From contig PXSD01000166.1 of NCBI GenBank assembly GCA_003023165.1, forward strand, positions 1 through 28,482: a stretch of DNA of 28,482 nt, in the 5' to 3' direction. The notes below the pieces were generated by a model. It searched no databases. It saw only the letters and a program-made list of their open reading frames with translations, and had not been told where the DNA came from. The stretch is from Halobacteriales archaeon QS_9_67_15 (GTDB lineage Archaea; Halobacteriota; Halobacteria; Halobacteriales; Haloarculaceae). This document shows positions 1 through 6,480 of the stretch, in pieces. Made by a program: the position numbers and the translations under genes. How positions within the stretch are numbered: position 1 is the first letter of the stretch; every line of letters begins with the position of its first letter.

Positions 1-381
1 TACGTCGCGCCGGCGATCATCTCCTGGCTCGCGGCCGACGCCATCAGTTCGAGCATGGTCATCTACTACCGGATCAACAACTTCGGCTGGCTGGTCGTGT
101 TCACGACCGTCGGTGTCGGTCTGCTCGTCGAAGTGCCCGTCACGATGCTGCTGTTCCACCGCGGTCGACTGGTCACCTTCCAGACCATGTTCGACCGCTG
201 GCGCACGGTCGTCATGGCCATCATCGTCACCGCTGCGTTCCTCACGCCCTCCAGCCTGCTCACGATGCTCGTGTTCTCCATCCCCACGGCCTTCGCGTAC
301 ATGGTCGGGCTCGGAATCCTGTACGTCTACACGCTTGGCGGCCGACGCACGCCCCGCCGCGAGGGCGAGGCCGCGGACTGA
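1..381 (+). CDS. tatC: Twin-arginine translocase subunit TatC, C-terminal part (5' end outside window)
   Basis: The frame is open from base 1, so the gene begins upstream of the window. The visible 126 residues contain at least three hydrophobic segments. They show features of the TatC C-terminal half: a cytoplasmic loop with LLFHRGRLVTF, then a run beginning AIIVTAAFLTPSSLLTM that matches the TatC signature F(T/L)P near the fifth helix, and a final helix before a charged tail (GGRRTPRREGEAAD). TatC is the membrane receptor of the twin-arginine export pathway, which haloarchaea use heavily to export folded proteins into high salt. Haloarchaea often carry two TatC proteins, one a double-length fusion; without the 5' end I cannot tell which this is. 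The downstream 100 bp holds nothing recognisable. The family call is from recognition of the motif, not a search. Confidence 0.8.
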   Translation, partial: YVAPAIISWLAADAISSSMVIYYRINNFGWLVVFTTVGVGLLVEVPVTMLLFHRGRLVTFQTMFDRWRTVVMAIIVTAAFLTPSSLLTMLVFSIPTAFAYMVGLGILYVYTLGGRRTPRREGEAAD

Positions 382-480
382 CCGCTCGCCGACCGATACT
401 CGCCCCGTCGCGAGCGCGAAACCACGGACTGATGCGAGCGACGAACAAGGAAAACCGCGAAGAGACCGGACCCGCCGCCG

Positions 481-930
481 TCAGTCGTTGTCGGCTGACA
501 GCGCCTGCTCGAACTCCTTCTCCCCGTACGTGTCCGCGGCCCCGTCGGCGTAGCGCTCCCGGATGTCCCGTCGTTTCATCTTCAGCGTCGGCGTCATGAG
601 GCCGTTGTCCTGCGTGAGGACGATGAGCTGTTTCGCGCGCTCGTGGAAGACGTAGTAGCCGTCGGGTCGCCGCTCGACCCCGAGTTCGCGGAAGCCGGCG
701 GCGAGGTCGTGCATCACGTCCGCTATCTCCTCGTAGGTCAGCGTTGCGAACTCGCCGTCGGGTGTGTCCGGGAACGCCACACCGGCCAGCGACCGGTCGT
801 AGACCCCTCTCTTCTACCGCTGGGCCGCGCCATCCGCGCGTCGCGAAGCGCTGTTCTCGAACATACGCGCCAGCGTCGTCTCCTCCAGCACGGGGTCGTC
901 GAACCGCCGTTCGTTATCGACTGATGCCAT
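481..930 (-). pseudogene. Remnant of a long-chain acyl-CoA synthetase (AMP-dependent ligase)
   Basis: Reading down from the ATG at 930-928, the frame looks like the N-terminus of a haloarchaeal long-chain fatty-acid CoA ligase (LEETTLARMFENSA, then GVYDRSL and FATLTYEEIAD). Codon 39 is TAG (816-814), where the family normally has Tyr in a Q-Y-K-G-type context. The frame continues to FRELGVE and then jumps to DGYYVFHERAKQLIVL, normally near the end of the large domain. It jumps again to DNGLMTPTLKMKRRDI, normally at the extreme C-terminus. So one nonsense codon and two in-frame internal deletions leave about 150 codons of a gene usually over 600 long. The AMP-binding P-loop and adenylation motifs are all gone. 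A conceptual start at 780 would give a 99-residue product, which should not be read as a functional enzyme. Confidence is high that this is a remnant. Confidence 0.78.
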
Positions 931-1002
931 GGCCGTTCATTGTGAAGTATCTGGCAGAAAGAGACAGCGTCGGTTCCGCGGTCGTCCACAGCCGTCCGAT
1001 CC

Positions 1003-1012
1003 ACCTATATTC
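1003..1012 (+). promoter_or_regulatory. Putative TATA box for the RHH regulator/transporter pair
   Basis: The AT-rich stretch ACCTATATTC in an otherwise GC-rich spacer lies about 26-35 bp upstream of the ATG at 1038. That spacing suits a leaderless or short-leader haloarchaeal transcript covering the RHH gene and the overlapping transporter gene. Assigned by position and base composition only. Confidence 0.45.
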
Positions 1013-1037
1013 TTCGAGGAACCTCTGGCGAATATCC

Positions 1038-1211
1038 ATGCCGAAGATCAGCGTGGAAGTGCCCCAGGAACTGCTCGACGACGTGGACGACCACGTCGGC
1101 GCAGACGGAAAGTTCGTCAACCGGAGCGAGGCCATCCGGGCGTCGATGCGGAAGATGCTGGACATGCTCGACGACATCGACTCCCGGCAGGGGAGGCTCG
1201 ACGATGAGTGA
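1038..1211 (+). CDS. Small ribbon-helix-helix (CopG/Arc-type) DNA-binding protein
   Basis: A 57-residue protein. MPKISVEVPQELLDDVD forms the predicted beta-strand and first helix. FVNRSEAIRASMRKML forms the second helix, with the N-R-S-E-A-I-R signature of haloarchaeal RHH proteins. The tail is acidic. RHH proteins bind operators as dimers through the paired beta-strand. The ATG at 1038 was chosen because the RHH fold starts exactly there; the frame is open further upstream but has no family resemblance. The stop codon overlaps the start of the next gene (ATGAGTGA), so the two are almost certainly cotranscribed. The RHH protein may regulate the transporter, which is inference from coupling. 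No antitoxin-toxin pairing is suggested because the partner is a membrane transporter. Confidence 0.85.
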   Translation: MPKISVEVPQELLDDVDDHVGADGKFVNRSEAIRASMRKMLDMLDDIDSRQGRLDDE

Positions 1212-1917
1212 GTACCGCGCCGCGCCGTCGCCGGTGCAGGTCGGGCTCGTCGGTCTGTTCGTCACTGCGCTCGTCACCGCGCAGGTGACCGCCTCGAAGC
1301 TCCTCGCGTTCGGGCTCCCGTTCGACCTCCCGCTGGCCGGCGGGTCGCTCGTCCTCCCGGGCGCGGCGCTCGCCTACGCGCTGACGTTTTTCGCCTCGGA
1401 CTGCTACGCCGAACTCTACGGACGGACGGCCGCTACCGTCGTCGTCAACGTCGGCTTCGTGATGAACTTCGTCCTCCTCCTGCTGGTCTGGGGGACCATC
1501 GCCGCGCCGGCGCTCCCCCAGGGCGCGCCCGGTCAGATCGACCTCGCGGCCTTCGAGAGCGTCCTCGGCTCCAGCACCGCCATCGTGGCCGCCAGCCTCT
1601 CGGCGTACCTCGTCAGCCAGAACTGGGACGTGTTCGTGTTCCACTGGATCCGCGACGCCACCGACGGCGACTACCTCTGGGTCCGGAACATCGCCTCGAC
1701 CGCGACCAGCCAGCTGCTCGATACGGTCGTCTTCATCGTCGTCGGCTTCGTCGTCCTCGGCGGCTCCGACCTCTCGGGTGCGCTCGCGCTCATCGTCGGC
1801 CAGTACGTCTTCAAGGTCCTGGTCGCCGTCGCCGACACGCCCTTCGTCTACGCCGTCGTCGGCGCGGTCCGCTCCGGAGAGAGCGCCAGCGCGACCGCCT
1901 ACTCGCGGCCCGAGTGA
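1204..1917 (+). CDS. VUT/YhhQ-family queuosine or archaeosine precursor transporter
   Basis: A 237-residue integral membrane protein with about six hydrophobic segments. Family hallmarks visible are ALTFFASDCYAELYGR, the motif DVFVFHWIRDATDGDYLWVRN, and the following STATSQLLDTVVFI. These match the YhhQ/VUT family, which imports deazapurine precursors (preQ0 or related bases). In archaea the expected use is archaeosine in tRNA. The substrate in this organism is inference. The ATG at 1204 overlaps the end of the RHH gene by 8 bp, giving translational coupling. Length and motif order look complete. Confidence 0.85.
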   Translation: MSEYRAAPSPVQVGLVGLFVTALVTAQVTASKLLAFGLPFDLPLAGGSLVLPGAALAYALTFFASDCYAELYGRTAATVVVNVGFVMNFVLLLLVWGTIAAPALPQGAPGQIDLAAFESVLGSSTAIVAASLSAYLVSQNWDVFVFHWIRDATDGDYLWVRNIASTATSQLLDTVVFIVVGFVVLGGSDLSGALALIVGQYVFKVLVAVADTPFVYAVVGAVRSGESASATAYSRPE

Positions 1918-1977
1918 CCGATCCGCGGTCTGATACCGTCCCACACACCTATGCAGTTCGAGTCCGTTCAGAGGGGT

Positions 1978-2229
1978 ATGAACATGGAAGCCGACGACGT
2001 GCTCCTCGAACAGCCGGTCGTCGCGACGGCGCTCGTGGCCGCCGTGGCGACTGCCGCGTACGTCGGGGTCCAGGCCGTGCTCGACGGCTCGGTCGACGCG
2101 CTGGAGACGGTGCTGTTCGTCGTCGCGTTCACGCTCGTCTACGTCGCCGGCAACCGCTACCTGCGGCGTCGAGAGAGCGAGGACGCGACCGACGTCGGCA
2201 CCGACACGACCCACGCGGTCGAGGAGTGA
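1978..2229 (+). CDS. Small two-helix membrane protein, haloarchaeal hypothetical
   Basis: About 83 residues from the ATG at 1978. Two hydrophobic segments (VVATALVAAVATAAYVGVQ and TVLFVVAFTLVYVAGNRY) are followed by a charged, cytoplasmic-looking tail rich in Arg, Asp and Glu. Three in-frame ATGs exist at 1951, 1978 and 1984. The codons between the first two (for example AGG and GTT) are atypical for this genome, and GAGGGG sits beside the second and third, so a start at 1978 or 1984 is preferred. It lies 60 bp after the transporter gene in the same direction and may be read from the same transcript. I do not recognise a family and assign no function. Confidence 0.65.
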   Translation: MNMEADDVLLEQPVVATALVAAVATAAYVGVQAVLDGSVDALETVLFVVAFTLVYVAGNRYLRRRESEDATDVGTDTTHAVEE

Positions 2230-2230
2230 C

Positions 2231-3235
2231 TCACCACCGGAAGCGGTCCAGTCCGGCCTGTCGACGCGCGACACCCGCCGGATCCGGCTCCCACGCGCTC
2301 CGTCGCGCCCTGACCGTCGCCGTCTCGTCGTCTCCCCGCTCGTCCGCGTCGGCTTCTGCCTCCGCGTCCGCCCGTTCGTAGCCGGGACAGTCCGGACCGC
2401 AGTCGGTGACCGGTCGAACGAGTTCGTCCGCCCAGTCACACCACGGGAGTCCCGCCTCGGAGCGCTCCGGCGGTTCGGCCGCTTCAGGGACGCACCGCAC
2501 GCAGTTCGGCAGGTCGTACGTCCGCCAGCCCTTGCCGTAGGCGCGCTCGGCGATCCGGTGGCGCTGTCTGCGTTTCTCGGCGACCGTCACGGGTCGCACG
2601 TTCGCCCGCCCGGGCTCGCGGTCGAGCAACTCGATGCCCGGCCCGTCGGTGTCGAGCGGGTCCGCCTCGCGGACGACCTCGCGCTCGCCCGTCTCGGGGT
2701 CGAACCGCCAGACGCCCACCTCGTCCGGGAGGCGATTGCGGTGCGCGCCGGTGACGTACGTCTCGGTGGCGAGGACCACCTCGTCGAAGAGACCCAGCGA
2801 CACGTCGACGCGTAACTGGTCGCGGAGGTCGCCCGGCCTGTCGAGGTCGGGCTTGTTCTCGATACCCACGAGCGAGTCGAACCAGTCGGGGTAGCGGACG
2901 GTCTGGCGGACCGCGGTGCTCGACCCGCTCCGCTCGCGCTCGAAAAAGCCCAGTTCCACGGCCCGCTCGGCGACCGCACGAGCGCGCTCGGGATGACAGT
3001 CGAACGCGTCCGCGACCGGCCGGGCGGTCCCCGGACCGACCGCGCTCTCGACGGCCAGCGGGGGGATCGTCTCGGGCGTGATGGCCGCCCGACGGTCGAA
3101 CTCGGCGCCCGGCTCGACGCAGACGACGTCGGCGACGCGGCGGCCGTGGACCGCGGCGCCGAGCTGGCGACCCACGACCCGGTCGGGAGCCTCGAGGTGC
3201 GCACACAGCGCGAGTTCGAACGCGAACTCCTGCAC
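2231..3235 (-). CDS. Haloarchaeal DUF5787-like protein with nuclease-like motif and Cys cluster
   Basis: A 334-residue soluble protein starting at GTG (3235). A helical N-terminus with EFAFELALCAHLE is followed by a region resembling a winged helix. Next comes a segment containing GIENKPDL, then QLRVDVSLGLFDEVVLATETYV; the E-x-K spacing and following strand/helix pattern are reminiscent of PD-(D/E)xK nuclease folds. A cysteine group near the C-terminus (NCVRC, then LPWCDWADE, then DCGPDCPGY) could bind metal or an Fe-S cluster, as in Cas4-type nucleases. The acidic, Ala-rich linker after it looks disordered. I recall this as the haloarchaeal family DUF5787, but the number is from memory. Nuclease activity is inference. 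It converges with the small membrane protein gene, their ends 1 bp apart. Confidence 0.8.
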   Translation of the reverse strand: MQEFAFELALCAHLEAPDRVVGRQLGAAVHGRRVADVVCVEPGAEFDRRAAITPETIPPLAVESAVGPGTARPVADAFDCHPERARAVAERAVELGFFERERSGSSTAVRQTVRYPDWFDSLVGIENKPDLDRPGDLRDQLRVDVSLGLFDEVVLATETYVTGAHRNRLPDEVGVWRFDPETGEREVVREADPLDTDGPGIELLDREPGRANVRPVTVAEKRRQRHRIAERAYGKGWRTYDLPNCVRCVPEAAEPPERSEAGLPWCDWADELVRPVTDCGPDCPGYERADAEAEADADERGDDETATVRARRSAWEPDPAGVARRQAGLDRFRW

Positions 3236-3379
3236 ACTCCCCGGTTAGCGCGAGCGAGCATAAGGGCGACGCGTCCCGAGGCCGACCCGTCAGACGGCGC
3301 AACTCGGAAGCGAGTCAACTCACCGATACACTTTTGCACTGTCATATGTAACTAGCAATGAGATAGAGTGACGTGGGAC

Positions 3380-5590
3380 ATGGGTAGCAACAAGCGGGAG
3401 CGCAGAGGCCAGTCCGGCATCATCGGGATGGTGATCCTGATAGGGCTGGTACTCACCGGGGCGATGCTGGTCCTGATGACGGGCTCGACCGTCATCGACG
3501 AACTCCAGCAGGACCGGGCCGATACGAGTTCACAGGTCGTCATGGAGGGCATCGACTCGGAACTGTCGACGCTGACGAGTTCCGAGTACTCGACCCGTGA
3601 CCGGTTCTCGCTCGGCGAACTCCGACGGAACGACGCGTGGCTGGTCAGGGACGGGTATCTGAACGTCACGGTCAACCGGAACGGGACGTGCGCGACGGAG
3701 ATATCGCTGAGTTCGATACGGTACGAGAACGACGACGGGGAGACCGTCGCCTACGAGGCCGGCGGCGTCTGGGTCGGGAACGACGGCGGGAGCGCGATAC
3801 AGACGCCACCGGACGTGAAGTACCGCAACGGCAGCCTCGACGTCTCGGTGACGAACCTCACCGGCGACGTCTCCGCCGACACGAACCGCGCGTTCTACAA
3901 CGCGACGACTTCCAAACGCGAGTCGACCGCACGCTCACAGCAGGTCATCACGGGCACCTGCGCCCGCCCCGACAACGTCACGGTGACAGTCCAGAGCGAC
4001 TTCTACAGGGGCTGGAGTGCGCACCTCGAAGCCGAACTCGGGACCGAGACGCAGGTCCACTCGTCGAACCGGACGGTCGTCGCCTACCTCAACCAGAGCC
4101 AGCTGCCGCGGCGCGTCGATGACAGCCGCAACGACGTGATCAACACGTCCGACGCGGCGTACATGGAGGACGTCGAGATCGAGGGGAACACCATCCGCGT
4201 CACGAAGAACGCCTCCAACGACTACCGCGTCTACGTCGAGTCGCTCTCGAAGAACCGCGTCGATATCGGGCAGGTCAGGCGCATCGAGAACGCCCAGAAC
4301 GTCACCGGACCGCCGCTCGACGTCGTGTTCGTCGTCGACGAGTCGGGCTCGATGAGCTGGGACGCAAACCCATCCAAGTCCGGCTGCCAGTCGCAACGCA
4401 GTACGGCGGGGTGTGAGAGCAAGCGTAATGCTGTCCGCGACGCGATCCGAAACTTCGTCGGCGACCTGAACGAAAGTAAAGACCGGGTCGGTCTCGTCGG
4501 CTTCTACCAACGCGCCGACGACAATGCACAGTACTACCGGACTGATGGTCGCTACTTCATCGACAGGTTCACAGCATTTAATTCGACCGTGGGCAGGACA
4601 GACGCCCGAGGCGGAACCTTCGGGAACGCGGGGTTGCGCGACGCCAACCGGGTCGTGCATCTGAAGAGCAACCAGACCCGTGAGCGGGTCGTCGTGTTCC
4701 TCTCTGACGGGGAGAACAACGACGATCACGTCTGGATAGACGGGGACCGGTACACACTCAACGAGGCGTCGGAGTACCGTGCCGAGCGGGCCGCGGAGAT
4801 GGACGTCACCATCCACGCGATCGGCTTCGGCGACAGGTCGTACATCGACGAGCCCCTCCTGAAGTCGGTCAGCGGTTCGACCGGCGGCCAGTACTATCTC
4901 GCGGACAACGCCAGCCGCCTCGACGACGTCTTCGAGGATATCGTCACCCGCATCTCCAGCACGAAACAGATCGCTCGCATGCCGACGTCGACGAGCCTCC
5001 AGACGGGCTCCGACCGCACGTACGCCCCGCAGATCGCCGGCGACACGGATGGAATCGCGGTCAACACCACTGACGGGACGCGCTACCTGAACGTCAACGA
5101 CCCGACCGCGCCGACGCTGTTCAGTCACGCCTTCGCGCTCTCCGACAACGAGTCGCTGTCGTTCAACGCGTCGACGTACGACTGCGCGGAGTGGCGCGGG
5201 ACCGGGATCGCCCGCTCGCACAACGGGTCGACGTACCAGGTCACTCGCTGTACGAACATGACCACGCAGGACGTGAGCATCGGGTCGGACGACGCGACCG
5301 TCTTCCGCGACGGCGACGACATGTCCTCGTTCTTCAGCGGCGACGACCCGGCGTGGTGGCAGGAGAATATCACCGACGCCATCGACTCCCGCTCCGACGT
5401 TCAGCTCAATACCACGAGCAACGTCGTCCACATGAAGAGCAACCAGGCGCTGGTCGTCCTCGACTACCCCGACGGGACGAACTCGACGAACCGACTCGCG
5501 CTCCTCTACCAGGTCGGACTCGCCGAGTCGGAAGCCAGGCCGGAAGGCGTCATCAACATCAGGGTGAACAACGTCGAGGTCGACTCCTGA
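3380..5590 (+). CDS. Type IV pilin-like surface protein with von Willebrand factor A domain
   Basis: About 736 residues from the ATG at 3380; a GTG start at 3368 is also possible. The N-terminus has basic residues, then RRGQSGIIGMVILIGLVL, a prepilin-peptidase-like arrangement (cleavage after Gly, then a long hydrophobic helix) close to archaellins. Residues about 60-300 resemble the ectodomain of the neighbouring haloarchaeal pilin-like family, with many N-x-S/T sequons. Residues about 313-525 form a vWA domain with the MIDAS motif D-E-S-G-S and the later LSDGEN strand. A Ser/Thr- and sequon-rich C-terminal domain follows. It is predicted to be anchored or assembled outside the cell and to bind a ligand through the metal site, as pilus-tip adhesins do; that role is inference. 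It converges on the five-gene pilin-like operon. Confidence 0.85.
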   Translation: MGSNKRERRGQSGIIGMVILIGLVLTGAMLVLMTGSTVIDELQQDRADTSSQVVMEGIDSELSTLTSSEYSTRDRFSLGELRRNDAWLVRDGYLNVTVNRNGTCATEISLSSIRYENDDGETVAYEAGGVWVGNDGGSAIQTPPDVKYRNGSLDVSVTNLTGDVSADTNRAFYNATTSKRESTARSQQVITGTCARPDNVTVTVQSDFYRGWSAHLEAELGTETQVHSSNRTVVAYLNQSQLPRRVDDSRNDVINTSDAAYMEDVEIEGNTIRVTKNASNDYRVYVESLSKNRVDIGQVRRIENAQNVTGPPLDVVFVVDESGSMSWDANPSKSGCQSQRSTAGCESKRNAVRDAIRNFVGDLNESKDRVGLVGFYQRADDNAQYYRTDGRYFIDRFTAFNSTVGRTDARGGTFGNAGLRDANRVVHLKSNQTRERVVVFLSDGENNDDHVWIDGDRYTLNEASEYRAERAAEMDVTIHAIGFGDRSYIDEPLLKSVSGSTGGQYYLADNASRLDDVFEDIVTRISSTKQIARMPTSTSLQTGSDRTYAPQIAGDTDGIAVNTTDGTRYLNVNDPTAPTLFSHAFALSDNESLSFNASTYDCAEWRGTGIARSHNGSTYQVTRCTNMTTQDVSIGSDDATVFRDGDDMSSFFSGDDPAWWQENITDAIDSRSDVQLNTTSNVVHMKSNQALVVLDYPDGTNSTNRLALLYQVGLAESEARPEGVINIRVNNVEVDS

Positions 5591-5727
5591 CCGGCCGCGG
5601 CTCCGCGTGCGTCGGGCGTCCGTGGCGGGAATCGACGGCGGGCGTTCGCGACAGAGACCTGTCACGGCAGGAGTGGCGCGTCGGCGGATACCCGCCCGGT
5701 CGACCGCTCACGGTTTCTCGGGCCGAC

Positions 5728-6480
5728 TCACGCGCCGAACGAGACGGAGATGACCGTCTCGCGGACGTACATCGTGTCGATGCCGTCACAGCGGTATGTG
5801 TCCGGGGTGGGGCCGGCGGTCCAGTTCCCGTTGCGCTCGAAGTACCGGTTCCAGGCGTCCGAGCGCGGCGAGGAGACGGTGACGAAGATCTCGTCGGCGT
5901 CGGCCATGCTGCCGGGACCGGTCCGGTTGGTCGGGAACCGAAGCGCCTGTGTCTGTGTCGTGCCGGTCACGGACACGTAGTCGCCGCTGGTCTTGGCGGT
6001 CGAACTCGAAACGACGCGGCTGACCGAGACCACCGCTCGCTCCTCGCTACACCGCATCGTCGGCCCCTCGACGACCGCGACGTTGTCCTCACCGTACGTC
6101 CTGAACAGCGCCCCGCTCTCGTAGGTGATCGTCGTCCCCTCGTAGCCGTACTGGAGGCCACCGACCGCGAACGTCCGGTCGAAGTCGGTGTCCTCGGCTT
6201 GGACTCGAACCGTCGGGCCGTCGAGCACCGTCAGCGACCCGCCCGAGAGCGACAGTTCGTTCGTCCGGGCGGTCGCGCGTTGCTCCTGGAGTTCCCGGAA
6301 GTTCGACGCGACCAGCTCCATCCCGGCCTCGGCGTTGTCGATGCGTTCGTTCTGGCTCAGGCTGTCGACCTGTGGGTACCCCATCGTCGCGACCAGCCCG
6401 ACGGAGACGACGATGATCCCGAACGTCAGCGTGAAGCCGATCATGTTCCGGGCCGCACGCTCGTCGCGGTGCAGTCTCAT
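5728..6480 (-). CDS. Pilin-like secreted protein (DUF7289-like), last gene of the surface operon
   Basis: A 250-residue protein with one N-terminal hydrophobic helix (IGFTLTFGIIVVSVGLVATMG) after a basic DERAARNM segment. A beta-rich ectodomain carries paired cysteines (MRCSEE, YRCDG) and an N-x-T sequon. The start of the ectodomain (NAEAGMELVASNFRELQEQRA) and repeated short strands match the haloarchaeal family I recall as DUF7289. The vWA protein downstream appears to be an enlarged relative. The ATG at 6480 overlaps the stop of the upstream gene in an ATGA arrangement, so it is translationally coupled as the fifth gene of the operon. Its likely role is a minor pilin or a component of a type IV pilus-like filament; no direct evidence is present. 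Confidence 0.8.
   Translation of the reverse strand: MRLHRDERAARNMIGFTLTFGIIVVSVGLVATMGYPQVDSLSQNERIDNAEAGMELVASNFRELQEQRATARTNELSLSGGSLTVLDGPTVRVQAEDTDFDRTFAVGGLQYGYEGTTITYESGALFRTYGEDNVAVVEGPTMRCSEERAVVSVSRVVSSSTAKTSGDYVSVTGTTQTQALRFPTNRTGPGSMADADEIFVTVSSPRSDAWNRYFERNGNWTAGPTPDTYRCDGIDTMYVRETVISVSFGA

Noticed and set aside
3935..5665. Minus-strand 576-codon open frame opposite the vWA gene
   Set aside because: No recognisable domain; the plus strand has a complete vWA protein with sequons and a membrane start.
5591..5727. Possible terminator between the convergent vWA gene and surface operon
   Set aside because: No T-run or convincing stem was found on either strand; only GC-rich spacer is visible.
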